This document shows positions 50,551 to 60,200 of a stretch of 64,000 bases of DNA, piece by piece. Where the stretch lies: positions 1,054,001 to 1,118,000 of the forward strand of contig AP024710.1 of the NCBI GenBank assembly GCA_024363285.1, written 5' to 3'. The stretch is from Leptolinea sp. HRD-7 (GTDB lineage Bacteria > Chloroflexota > Anaerolineae > Anaerolineales > Anaerolineaceae). Numbering within the stretch: position 1 is the stretch's first letter; the number at the start of each line of letters is the position of its first letter. The notes under the pieces were generated by a model. The model saw only the letters and a program-made list of their open reading frames with translations, was not told the DNA's origin and did not search any database. Position numbers and translations under genes: made by a program.

Positions 50551-51762
50551 TTACAGCACCTTTCGAATTTTTTTCAAATTTTCGATGAAGATGGCCGCTT
50601 CTTCCTGCGTGTTATAGAAATAGGTTGACGCCCGCACGGAACCTTTGATCTGCCGGGAGTTGAACCAGGAATGCACACAATGCTGGCCGGAACGCACCAT
50701 AACACCGGCCATCTGATCCAACATCAGCGCGACACGGTGCGAGTCGATCCCATCAATGGTGAAGTTGACAATGCCGCCGCGGATTTTCGGGTCAGCCGGG
50801 CCGAGTATCTTCAACCCGGACAAATCGGCGATCTCGCGGGTGATGTATTCATTTAGAGATGTTTCCTGTTTCTGGATAAAGTCAAAACCGACTTTTTTCA
50901 TGTAATCCAGCGCGGCTCCCATTCCATAGATACCCGCATAATCCTGCAGACCGGCCTCATATTTTTCCGGGACCGGCAGGAATTCACAGGATTCATAGGT
51001 GGAACTGGCCACCGTGTCTCCACCCACCAGGAATGGTGACATCTTTTCCAGCAGCGCCAGTTTGCCATACAGGATGCCAATACCTGATGGGCCGAGCATT
51101 TTATGGCCGGAAAGCGCCAGAAAATCAATATCCAGTGCTTTGACGTCTATCTGCCGGTGCGGCGCGGCCTGAGCCGCATCAAATAACACCAGGGCGCCGT
51201 GTTTATGGGCCAGCTTCGTGATCTCGGCTGCCGGTACGGTGACTCCGTCCAGGTTGGAGGTCATGCCGATGGAAACCAGCCTGACCCCGCCGGCCAGGAT
51301 CTTTTCAAAGGCAGCCAGGTCAAAGGTATTATCCGGCAGTGAAGGAACGACCTTGAGCTGGACGCCTTCGCGTTTGACCAGCATCTGCCAGGGGATCAGG
51401 TTGGAATTGTGTTCCTTGTCCGAAATTACAATCGTATCACCGCTCTTCAAACCCAGCGAATTGGCCACCAGGTTGATCCCTTCGGTAGTGTTGCGGGTGA
51501 AGATGATCTCTTCCTTGCGGGAAGCGTGGAAGAATTTAGCCGTGGTTTCGCGAACCTGGTCCACCCGGTGCGATACGGCAGCGGACAGGTGATGATTGCT
51601 GCGTCCGCCGCAGGCCGGTTCAATGACGTAATATTGATTGATGGCGTCTATTACTACCTGTGGCCTCAGGCTCTGGCAGGCGGTATCCAGATAGATCTGT
51701 GGTTTTTTACTGGTAGAGGAAGAATAATAGGGAAAATCCTGGCGGATCTTGTTGATATCCAT
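50551..51762 (-). CDS. Cysteine desulfurase-like class V aminotransferase (SufS type)
   Basis: 403 residues. Fold-type I class V: IYLDTACQSLRPQVV, IIFTRNTTEGINLVANSL, VLFDAAQAAPHRQIDVKALDIDFLALSGHKMLGPSGIGILYG (PLP Lys in SGHKM), and a catalytic Cys in RSGQHCVHSWFN. SufS enzymes take sulfur from cysteine for Fe-S clusters; the presence of the catalytic Cys supports this over other class V members. Other suf genes are absent. It leads a two-gene unit with the thioredoxin-fold membrane protein. Confidence 0.9.
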   Translation of the reverse strand: MDINKIRQDFPYYSSSTSKKPQIYLDTACQSLRPQVVIDAINQYYVIEPACGGRSNHHLSAAVSHRVDQVRETTAKFFHASRKEEIIFTRNTTEGINLVANSLGLKSGDTIVISDKEHNSNLIPWQMLVKREGVQLKVVPSLPDNTFDLAAFEKILAGGVRLVSIGMTSNLDGVTVPAAEITKLAHKHGALVLFDAAQAAPHRQIDVKALDIDFLALSGHKMLGPSGIGILYGKLALLEKMSPFLVGGDTVASSTYESCEFLPVPEKYEAGLQDYAGIYGMGAALDYMKKVGFDFIQKQETSLNEYITREIADLSGLKILGPADPKIRGGIVNFTIDGIDSHRVALMLDQMAGVMVRSGQHCVHSWFNSRQIKGSVRASTYFYNTQEEAAIFIENLKKIRKVL

Positions 51763-51831
51763 GGGAGCCGGTACCTTTATGATTGCCGATATGATACTAC
51801 ATATCCATGACCCGATTTGCCGGATTTACTG

Positions 51832-51863
51832 AAAAAAAAAGCCACCCTTTTGTAAGAGTGGTC
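51832..51863 (-). terminator. Terminator of the flavodoxin gene
   Basis: Minus strand: CCACTC pairs with GGGTGG (one G-U) around an 8-base loop, followed by CTTTTTTTTT (A run 51832-51840). It lies 14 bases after the flavodoxin stop. Confidence 0.7.
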
Positions 51864-51877
51864 TTTGTACTGATTGA

Positions 51878-52345
51878 TTATTTGATGCCTTTAGCCCAAT
51901 CTGCCGCGCGTTCCAATTCGCCGTCTTTCAGTGGCCCTTCGGAATCGAGCACAAAGAAACCGGCGGGTGACTGGGCCAGCACCCCGCCTTTCTTCACCAT
52001 TTGTTTACTTACCGGTTCCGCGGCATATCCGAATACCCTGGCCATAAATTTGAGAATTCCGGGGATTTTGTCCGTCATCTCGGCGCGGGTATCGAATGCC
52101 GCCACCTTCATGCCGATCAGGCTTTTTGACGGCAGTCTCTTTAAAAAGGCTTTCGTATTCGGTGAGGGTTGAAAAGCCCGGGTTGGAGTACCTACTATCA
52201 GCAGTTGAACGCCATCCAACTGGCCGGGTTTAACGTCACTTACCCGGATAATATCCGAATCTGATACTCCTAATGCCGTTCCAATGGCGCGCGCGATCTT
52301 TTCAGTATTTCCAAAAAAAGACTCAAACAAAACCAGTGTTTTCAT
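51878..52345 (-). CDS. Flavodoxin-domain protein
   Basis: 155 residues. FMN phosphate loop: LVLFESFFGNTEKIARAIGTAL; second loop LIVGTPTRAFQPSPNTKAFLKRL. Residues to the end (FDTRAEMTDKIPGILKFMARVFGYAAEPVSKQMVKKGG) are typical of stand-alone flavodoxin-like proteins rather than of electron-transfer flavodoxin proper. Redox role or protein partner unknown. GAGAGGAAG precedes the ATG. Confidence 0.9.
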   Translation of the reverse strand: MKTLVLFESFFGNTEKIARAIGTALGVSDSDIIRVSDVKPGQLDGVQLLIVGTPTRAFQPSPNTKAFLKRLPSKSLIGMKVAAFDTRAEMTDKIPGILKFMARVFGYAAEPVSKQMVKKGGVLAQSPAGFFVLDSEGPLKDGELERAADWAKGIK

Positions 52346-52436
52346 TTCTTCCTCTCATTAATCTCTTACAAAAATCGCATATCTGATTTTGATAGCGAAT
52401 TAATGCGAAAAATCATTTTTATGCGAATACTGTATC

Positions 52437-53378
52437 TTAGTCATTTGTGTTTGACGGATCCTTTGGATACTTTGCCAGATTGGTATGGATTCCCTGCCAG
52501 CGTTTGCGGTTTTTTAGCCAGAAATAAACCAGACCAACATCGACAAGAATCGCCAACAAAATCAGTAAACCACCCTCCGGGCCAAAACTTCCGCCTGTCC
52601 ATAATGTCGGACCTGAGACCGAGTTTTGCCATAAACTATTGACTGGTATCTGCCCGCTGTTGGCATACCCGAATATGAACTCTTCAAAATACCCCCAGGT
52701 GATGTGGATTCCCAGCGGAAGAGCGATGTTTCCTGACCAGACGTATGCCAATCCAAGCAACAGGCCAGCCAGCATGATATTCAACGCGGGTAAGAAGCTG
52801 GCATTGGGGTTGAGTAAATGAGTAATCCCGAAAAAGATAGATGTAAGACATAGAGCGATGATGACTGCTTTTTTCAATCCGACTTTCTTTCCAAATGCTT
52901 CTGCCAGATTGGTCAATTGATAACTTCGGAAAGTCAACTCTTCTCCGAAACCAACGGCGGTCAAATTAAGAAGGGCCAGCAACGCGGTAACAAACAGAGG
53001 TGTGTTGAGTGAGTTCCGCGGATTAAAGGTGAATTCCGCCCAACCCAGGCAGTTTTCCAAAAGTGCCACTATTCCCAGCGTGAACGCACCGATAACCAGT
53101 CCCGCGGACAGGTCTAACCACCATTCCCGATTCACGCGCAGACCGATTTCATGCACTGGACGGTGGTCAAGATAACGGGAAAGGGCAAAAGTAATGAACA
53201 GGATTCCGGCGATATAAGTCAGACTACCAGCCGCGTATGAAATCGCGTTTCCATTTCTGTACCCATCTGATTGAACCATTTGCGAAGCGATGAGAATCAT
53301 AAAAAAAAAGAAGAATTGGATGAGAACACGCCATCCGGCGCGCAGTCTGCCTTCAGAGCTGATAAACATTTTTCGCAT
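52437..53378 (-). CDS. CPBP-family intramembrane metalloprotease
   Basis: 313 residues, about eight membrane segments. Conserved motifs: GFGEELTFRSYQLTNLAEAFG (EExxxR), SIFFGITHLLNPNASFLPALNIMLAGLLLGLAYVWSGNIALPLGIHITWGYFEE (FxxxH and HxxxG). These proteins are related to CAAX prenyl proteases (Rce1); bacterial substrates are mostly unknown. AAGGAG precedes the ATG at 53378. It stands alone, between a flavodoxin and an EFR1 protein on the same strand. Confidence 0.92.
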   Translation of the reverse strand: MRKMFISSEGRLRAGWRVLIQFFFFFMILIASQMVQSDGYRNGNAISYAAGSLTYIAGILFITFALSRYLDHRPVHEIGLRVNREWWLDLSAGLVIGAFTLGIVALLENCLGWAEFTFNPRNSLNTPLFVTALLALLNLTAVGFGEELTFRSYQLTNLAEAFGKKVGLKKAVIIALCLTSIFFGITHLLNPNASFLPALNIMLAGLLLGLAYVWSGNIALPLGIHITWGYFEEFIFGYANSGQIPVNSLWQNSVSGPTLWTGGSFGPEGGLLILLAILVDVGLVYFWLKNRKRWQGIHTNLAKYPKDPSNTND

Positions 53379-53449
53379 ATAAATGGATCTCCTTAATTTT
53401 GGATTGCATTCCCCGTGAAATTTCAGGTTAGGAAGGATGTGATTGGGTA

Positions 53450-54325
53450 TTAAAAAATCATGTCGTGTAAAGATACGCGTGGATGATGATAGCGTTTCTG
53501 CCCGGCTGTGTTATTCCGAAACTGAATCGCCTGGCTGGGACACCACTGCAGGCAGGCAAAACATTGTTCGCAATGGTGCTGCCAGATCGGGCGGCTGTTG
53601 ACCAGTTGGATATCATCTACCGGGCAGATCTTCTCACAGGTTCCGCAGCCTGTGCACGAATCGTCCACTGTAAATGCTTTGTCCATCCGAAGCCGGACTT
53701 CATCAAACGTCAACGAAGAGGGTTCATTCAGACCGGTGATCTTGGACCAGCTTGATTTTCCCATCGTTTCATGCAGGTTCAGCGCGTCCACCAGACGGGT
53801 GATAAATACCGAGTCTGTTTCCAGAATGCCGGTTTGCCGCGACTGAATGGCCGCCGCTATATGTTCCGTTTTCTCATCCGCCGTAACAAGCAGCCGCTGT
53901 TCAACGGCCGGATCAATTTCACGCAATGTGAAGGAATTATAGAAATTCTTTAATCCCGCGGGTGGGGTGACGTAATTATAGGGCATGTGCAGGCCAAAGC
54001 CGGCAGATAACTTACCGCCGCGAGCTGCCAGCCGGTCACGCAGGTATTCCATGAACAGGCCGGGGTGGTCGCCGTAGGTGCAAACGGCGAAAATATATCT
54101 CGATTCGAGTGAGCTCAATTTATCTATAAACCGGGTGAGGATTAGCGGTAGCGTTCCATGATATACCGGAGCGATAATACCCATGATCCCGGCTTCTGGC
54201 GCAATGGCCTGCGTGTGGTTTAGCGAAGCGATATTTACGGGTTTTAAGTCGAGTCTGTCAGCCAGTGTTCTGGCTATAGCCAGAGAATTTCCGGTTCCGG
54301 TGAAATAGAAAACAGTGCCAGCCAT
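53450..54325 (-). CDS. EFR1-family flavodoxin-ferredoxin protein
   Basis: 291 residues. N-terminal flavodoxin-like domain: VFYFTGTGNSLAIARTLADRL, IMGIIAPVYHGTLPLILTRFIDKL, YGDHPGLFMEYLRDRLAARGGKL. C-terminal 2[4Fe-4S] ferredoxin: DSCTGCGTCEKICPVDDI and HHCEQCFACLQWCPSQAI. Such fused proteins carry electrons in anaerobes; partner unknown. GGAG precedes the ATG. A tail of about 20 residues follows the second cluster (RYHHPRVSLHDMIF). Confidence 0.93.
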   Translation of the reverse strand: MAGTVFYFTGTGNSLAIARTLADRLDLKPVNIASLNHTQAIAPEAGIMGIIAPVYHGTLPLILTRFIDKLSSLESRYIFAVCTYGDHPGLFMEYLRDRLAARGGKLSAGFGLHMPYNYVTPPAGLKNFYNSFTLREIDPAVEQRLLVTADEKTEHIAAAIQSRQTGILETDSVFITRLVDALNLHETMGKSSWSKITGLNEPSSLTFDEVRLRMDKAFTVDDSCTGCGTCEKICPVDDIQLVNSRPIWQHHCEQCFACLQWCPSQAIQFRNNTAGQKRYHHPRVSLHDMIF

Positions 54326-54444
54326 TTATCTTTATCTCCAATAGGATATACGGAAAGCACTTGTTTTTGTTTTGCCTGTTTTGTATGAAATCAAAAAATC
54401 CCGGCTTGGAGGGACCAATCCGGGGGGTAGTGGACAGCCGTGAA

Positions 54445-55506
54445 TTAGCAAGGGCAAGGTGGTTTTCTACACGGCGGACAAATTCTTTCTTGAATTTCAG
54501 GCCGTGAGTAAACCGGGTCATAATTGGGGCACAGACCCGGCATATATCCGGAGGGGGTGAAATTTGAGGGTATCCGGCATGTGTTATCCACGCCCCACAA
54601 CGATTTCACCGGGTAATTCTGCGCGTCTTCTTTCAACGGGTAACCGGCCTGAGCCAGTGTCATGTGGTCATTGAATTCAAACATGGACCAGTCCAACATT
54701 CCGGCATTTGACCAGGGAAGCCAGATGAATTTTCCCTTTTCTCCACCGATGAGAGAATTCTTGAACGCGATCTCCACCATAGCCGGGTCGGTTTTAGAAA
54801 GCCAAGACCATACCAGATCAGGATCCAGTCCGGCACCATTGTCAAAGATCACCTCATAATATCCCCGGCCTTCACTGAGATTTGCATCTGGTTTGACTGC
54901 GGTAACACCGCCGATGTTCTGGTCCGGCGCGGCCAGAATTTTCACATTTTCTGTTGACCAATCCGTGCTTTCAGGTAATCCGGTGATGATCAGTAAGTCA
55001 CCCCGGTTATCGAGGTTCGAATCGATTTCAAGTAAAAAATGTGTGTTTACATCCGGATTTTGCAAAAAAGGTTTTTGTACCTTAAATAACGCGTAGATCC
55101 ATAATGGATCTTCACGGCTGAGTTGTATTGTGACCAGATCCACAGTGGGCAGATAATTCATTGATTGGTCAAACGGGCGCTCGTATTTGCCGTTTTTGAA
55201 GTCATCGCCGCCAAAAGCCTGCTTTTGAGCCGAAGCAATTTCGTCTACCTGGTCGTGCACAGTCTGCATTATTTTTCCCAGTGGCGCCCCCGGGATATCC
55301 ACATGTGTGATGACTGGTACCGGTGAAGCTGTTGGTTCGGTGGTTGCTGTTGGAGTTGGAGAAGCTTCAGGGGGTGAGGGTGATAATACTGTAATGGGGG
55401 CAGAGGGTGATAATACTGTTATGGGAGTTGGTGAAACAACGGCTTCGGATGCCTGACACGCGGAAAGAACCAGAAGAATACTGATCACGAGAACAAATAT
55501 CTTCAT
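54445..55506 (-). CDS. Lipoprotein of unknown function, paralog 1
   Basis: 353 residues. Lipoprotein signal MKIFVLVISILLVLSAC; Pro/Thr/Ser-rich linker with internal repeats (TVLSPSAPI/TVLSPSPPE). The rest is one globular domain with the motifs GGDDFKNGKYERPFDQSMNY, VDLVTIQLSREDPLWIYALFKV, LDNRGDLLIITGLPESTDWS and WGVDNTCRIPS. About two thirds of these positions are shared with the gene at 61723. I do not know the family; the alternating beta pattern suggests an exported carbohydrate-binding or jelly-roll-like fold (inference). The C-terminus is Cys-rich (ERICPPCRKPPCPC), unlike the paralog. ATG 55506 is preceded by GGGAGG. Confidence 0.85.
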   Translation of the reverse strand: MKIFVLVISILLVLSACQASEAVVSPTPITVLSPSAPITVLSPSPPEASPTPTATTEPTASPVPVITHVDIPGAPLGKIMQTVHDQVDEIASAQKQAFGGDDFKNGKYERPFDQSMNYLPTVDLVTIQLSREDPLWIYALFKVQKPFLQNPDVNTHFLLEIDSNLDNRGDLLIITGLPESTDWSTENVKILAAPDQNIGGVTAVKPDANLSEGRGYYEVIFDNGAGLDPDLVWSWLSKTDPAMVEIAFKNSLIGGEKGKFIWLPWSNAGMLDWSMFEFNDHMTLAQAGYPLKEDAQNYPVKSLWGVDNTCRIPSNFTPSGYMPGLCPNYDPVYSRPEIQERICPPCRKPPCPC

Positions 55507-55676
55507 TTTTTCCTCCCGATAATATAAAAAATCTTTCAATGCTCCACTACTTCACTATAGGGCAAGATAATCATTATTTCAACGGCAACATTTCGTATTG
55601 AATGAATCAAAGTGGCGTTCAAGGTGTAAAATCCAGAAAACTGTAATGATGAACGATCAGGAAGGATATTGGAATC

Positions 55677-56870
55677 ATGCTACCCGTAGAGATTAAACCT
55701 GGCATTACCTGGGTGGGGGTCAACGACCGGATAACCGAATTGTTTGAAGGCCTGTGGACGATCAGACAGGAAGGGGTTTCGTATAACAGCTATCTGATTC
55801 GGGATGATAAAACCGTTGTTATAGATCTGTGCAAATCCATGTTGACCGGAGAGTTTGTCACCCAACTGGAAGATCTGGTTCCCCTTGAGAAAATCGATTT
55901 TGTGGTTGTCAACCACATGGAGCCTGATCATACCGGGGCACTTCGCACCCTGATCAAGAAAGCTCCGCAGGTTCAGATAATCGGGACGGCAAAAACGCGG
56001 GATATGCTGCGAGAGTTTTACGGCATCACAGAGAACGTACGGGCTGTTGCGGATGGAGAAACCATCGATTTGGGCCACCACACATTGCGGTTTGTTGTTG
56101 CACCCTTTCTACATTGGCCTGAAACCATGATGACCTACGAAGAAAAGGAGCAAATACTTTTCTCCTGTGACGCGTTTGGAAGTTATGGGGCGTTAAATGG
56201 AAGTATTTTTGACGATCTCGTCGATGATTTGAACTGGTACGAACAGGAAGCGCTTCGGTATTACACCAATATCGTGGCAATATTTCCCAAACCGGTGCGA
56301 AAAGCGTTAGAAAAACTGGCCAATGTTCCCGTTCAAATACTGGCGCCGTCACATGGGCTGGTCTGGCGAAAGGATCCGAAGCGTATTATCGATCTATATG
56401 ACCGCTGGTCCAATCTGGCTACGGAACCGGCCGATCCGGGTGTCACAATGATCTATGCATCCATGTACGGGAATAGTGAGGCGGTTATGGAGGCAGTTGC
56501 TCAGGGTGTGGTGGATGCCGGGCTTCCATTGAAAATATTCAACATCTCGAAAACACCCATGAGTTATATCCTTCCCCATCTATTAACTCGCAATGGCGTG
56601 CTCATTGGCGCACCGACGTATGAGGGCGGGCTTTTTCCTGAAATGGCAGCCGCGATGCGGGTAGCTGAAGGAAAACGCATGTATAACCGCAAGGCCGCTT
56701 ATTTTGGCAGTCACGCCTGGGCAGGCGGGGCTGAACGCGAATTTCGCGCATTGGCGCAAGAACTTCAGTGGGAGGTACTTGACACATTCAATTTCGTAGG
56801 TACTCCCAGCCGCGAAGAACTGACAAAGGCGCGTGAATTTGGCCGAACCTTTGCCTCCAAGTTGAAATAA
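55677..56870 (+). CDS. A-type flavodiiron protein
   Basis: 397 residues, the standard length. N-terminal diiron beta-lactamase fold with all ligands: NHMEPDHTGALRT (His, Glu, Asp, His), FLHWPETMMTY (His), LFSCDAFGSYG (Asp) and LAPSHGLVWR (His). C-terminal flavodoxin domain: MIYASMYGNSEAVMEAVAQGV, LIGAPTYEGGLFPEM, FGSHAWAGGAE. The enzyme reduces oxygen to water or NO to N2O, protecting an anaerobe. No rubredoxin gene nearby. A good terminator follows at 56908-56939. Confidence 0.96.
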   Translation: MLPVEIKPGITWVGVNDRITELFEGLWTIRQEGVSYNSYLIRDDKTVVIDLCKSMLTGEFVTQLEDLVPLEKIDFVVVNHMEPDHTGALRTLIKKAPQVQIIGTAKTRDMLREFYGITENVRAVADGETIDLGHHTLRFVVAPFLHWPETMMTYEEKEQILFSCDAFGSYGALNGSIFDDLVDDLNWYEQEALRYYTNIVAIFPKPVRKALEKLANVPVQILAPSHGLVWRKDPKRIIDLYDRWSNLATEPADPGVTMIYASMYGNSEAVMEAVAQGVVDAGLPLKIFNISKTPMSYILPHLLTRNGVLIGAPTYEGGLFPEMAAAMRVAEGKRMYNRKAAYFGSHAWAGGAEREFRALAQELQWEVLDTFNFVGTPSREELTKAREFGRTFASKLK

Positions 56871-56907
56871 TCGAAATAAGGTAATATACCCCGCCTGAAT
56901 TGAGAAT

Positions 56908-56939
56908 CAGCCCCCACGTCAGGGGGCTGTTTTTTTTTT
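56908..56939 (+). terminator. Rho-independent terminator of the flavodiiron gene
   Basis: CAGCCCCC (56908-56915) and GGGGGCTG (56922-56929) with a 6-base loop, then ten T. Confidence 0.95.
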
Positions 56940-57049
56940 ACGCCAAATTCACTGGTATGTGGGGTGTTTTAATCAGACTTTTATTTTCAGGTTGAGGTAA
57001 TGCAGGTAGTATATATTTATGCGCATTGCGTCAATGAAAAGGGAGGCGG

Positions 57050-57229
57050 ATGCATATCGCGAATCGGCAAATGACCGGTCATTCATCCCATTCTGACATT
57101 GAATTCAAACCTTTGCTATTGGATCCGGATCGATTCATAAAGAGCGGATTTCTTTTCAACGATGTATTGGAAAGCCGCCTATCTCGAATGTGCGATTACG
57201 GCCTGTTCGAATTTGATTTATACGATTGA
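57050..57229 (+). CDS. Possible small protein upstream of the hybrid kinase
   Basis: ATG 57050 to TGA 57229, 59 residues (MHIANRQMTGHSSHSDIEFK...), with GGGAGG 3 bases before the ATG. It ends 22 bases before the hybrid kinase start and is in another frame from the kinase. There is no recognisable domain. It may be a leader peptide or a small sensor, or a chance frame; the kinase frame itself also stays open over the second half of this stretch. Confidence 0.35.
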   Translation: MHIANRQMTGHSSHSDIEFKPLLLDPDRFIKSGFLFNDVLESRLSRMCDYGLFEFDLYD

Positions 57230-57251
57230 ACCCCCGGATTATGGATGGTCT

Positions 57252-60200
57252 ATGATGGAACGAATTTCAGCAAAAACAGACCCCTCGAAAAAAAATCGAA
57301 TGGAAACGTCCTTCACGATCAATGACCAGGGCATCATCATCAATAACATTCATGAAGCGATAGTGATTGTTCAGAATGAGAAGATCGTATCGTGCAATTT
57401 AAAAACACTCGAATTAACAGGTTATTCAGAAGAAGAACTTCTCTCCAAAAATATCTTTGATCTTATTTTTCCGGATGACCGTGAAATGATATGTCAACGG
57501 AATGAAAAACGTATCAATGGTCAAGAAATAAAAACCAATTCACAATTTCGACTGCAAACCCTCGGCCGGGGAAATGTTTGGGTTGAAATGTATTCTGTCA
57601 AAACGACATGGAAATCCATGCCGGCTTCGTTAAATTTCATTACGGATATTTCACAAAAAAAGGCAACAGAAGAAGCTTTAAATAAAACTGACGCTTTATA
57701 CCGGTCCATATTAAACGCCTCACCGGATGACATAACCATAACAGATCTTGATGGGAAAATTCGAATGATCTCGCCGGCGGGCTATAAGTTATTCGGTTAT
57801 GACCGAGAGGTGGATTTTACCGGTAAATCCATATACGATTTTTTAGTTCCAGAAGATGTTGACCTGGCCAGGTTGGAGATAGCGGGAATCCAAAACGGGC
57901 AATCATCTGGCAGCCTGGAATACAAAGGTCGTAAAGCCGATGGATCAATATTTGATCTGGAAACCAATACCGATGTCATTCGCGATGAAAACGGTAATCC
58001 AACCGGCATATTGTTCATTATTCGGGATATATCGAACCGCAAACGCATCGAGGCTGAACTATATAAGTGGGCCAACCTGTTTCTTCATGCCGAATGGGGG
58101 GTGACGGCTGAAAGCGCTGAAGGTTATCGGTTTGAAATGATGAATCCGGCATATGCCCGTATGCATGGATACACCGTGGATGAGATGCGCGATATGTCGA
58201 TCCTTGATGTACTGACCCCGGAATCTCGCAAAAGAGTTCCGGCTATGATCGAAAAGATACACGAAACCGGCCATTGCCAGTTTGAAGCCAAACATGTGCG
58301 TAAAGACGGAACGATTTTTCCGGTGTGGGTGGATTCAACCGCGATAAAAGACTCTACCGGAAAAGTTCTCTTCAGAGCAGTGAATGTTATGGATATATCG
58401 GATCGGAAACGGTCTGAAAAAATTCTCGATATTGAACAGACTCTGATGAACAATCTGATGAATAGTATTCCAGACAAGATCTATTTCAAAGACCTTGAAA
58501 GTCGGTTTATACGTATCAATAAAGCGGCAGCCAAACTTATGCATGTTGGTGACCCCGAAGACGCTGTGGGTCACACAGATTTTGACTATTTCACCGAAGA
58601 ACACGCGCGCCCCGCATATGAAGATGAACAATGGATCATTAAAACCGGTCAGTCGATCATAAAAGAAGAAAAAGAGACTATTGCAAACGAACCAGATCGC
58701 TGGGTAAAAACCATCAAACTACCATTGCTCGATCGGAATGGAAATATTATTGGTACGTTTGGAACTTCATCCGATATCACCGATCAAAAAAGCATGATGG
58801 AGATATTGCAGGAAACCAACCGGCAGTTGGAAGAATCAACCATTAAAGCGAATGACCTGGCCGTTCAGGCGGAAATGGCTAATGTGGCAAAAAGCGAATT
58901 CCTGGCCAATATGAGCCATGAGATCCGTACCCCGATGAACGGAGTTATCGGTATGACAGGATTGCTGTTAGAAACCAACCTTGATGAAGAACAGCAACGG
59001 TATACCGAAATTATCCGCTCGAGTGGAGAAACCCTGCTGACATTAATTAATGATATTTTAGATTTCTCCAAGATCGAAGCGGGAAAACTGGAGCTCGAAA
59101 TTCTCAACTTTAATCTGCACAGCCTGTTGGATGATTTTGCCGCGGCACTGGCTGTAAGGGCCAATGAGAAGAACCTGGAATTTATCTGCGCGGCAGACCC
59201 GGATGTCCCCGCGTTATTGATGGGAGATCCCGGCCGGCTTCGTCAGATTCTCACTAATCTGACCGGAAACGCGTTGAAGTTTACAGAACATGGCGAAGTA
59301 TCTGTTCATGCCAGATGTGTTGAACGTGACGACAAAGAGGTCAAGATACTCTTTTCTGTCAAAGATACCGGTATTGGCATTCCAGAGAATAAGCTCGGAA
59401 TACTGTTCAATAAATTTACCCAGGTGGATTCATCCACAACCAGGCAATATGGGGGAACCGGTCTGGGTTTAGCTATCTCCAAACAATTATCTGAATTAAT
59501 GGGTGGAGAAATCGGGGTGAAAAGCGAGGCCGGAAAAGGGTCGGAATTCTGGTTCACGGTCCGCTTGAAATTACAGCCTGAAAACAGTCAGAACACTTTA
59601 CCGGTAATGGCAAATCTGAATGGCGTAAAAGTATTGGTAGTAGATGACAATGCCACCAATCGAGAAATGCTGGTCATCCGAATGAATTCGTGGGGTATGA
59701 AGCCGTTTGAGGCGGCAGATGGCCCATCCGCGTACCGGGCAATGGCTGAAGCATACGATGAAAAAGATCCATTCGATATTGCTGTATTAGATATGCACAT
59801 GCCCGGAATGGACGGTGTTATGCTGGCACAGATCATCAAAGGTGACAGTCGATTGTGTAACACCCCACTCGTTTTGTTGACATCAATGGGAGAACGAGGA
59901 GACGCGCGCCGTTTTGAAAATATCGGCTTTGCCGGTTACCTGGTTAAACCTTTACGGCACCTTGACCTGTACAATGTGCTCTCCGTCACGCTGGCTACCC
60001 ATAGAGGAACAAGCGAATGTGGAGTTGTCAATCCGGAATTTCACCCGATTGTAACCAGCCATTCAGCTCGTGAAGCCGTGCGTATTACGGTTGATCCCAA
60101 TACCCGCCTGTTGTTGGTGGAAGACAATATTATCAACCAACAGGTGGCGATGGGTATTTTGAAGAAATACGGGTTGAAAGCAGACGCAGCCGCCGATGGG

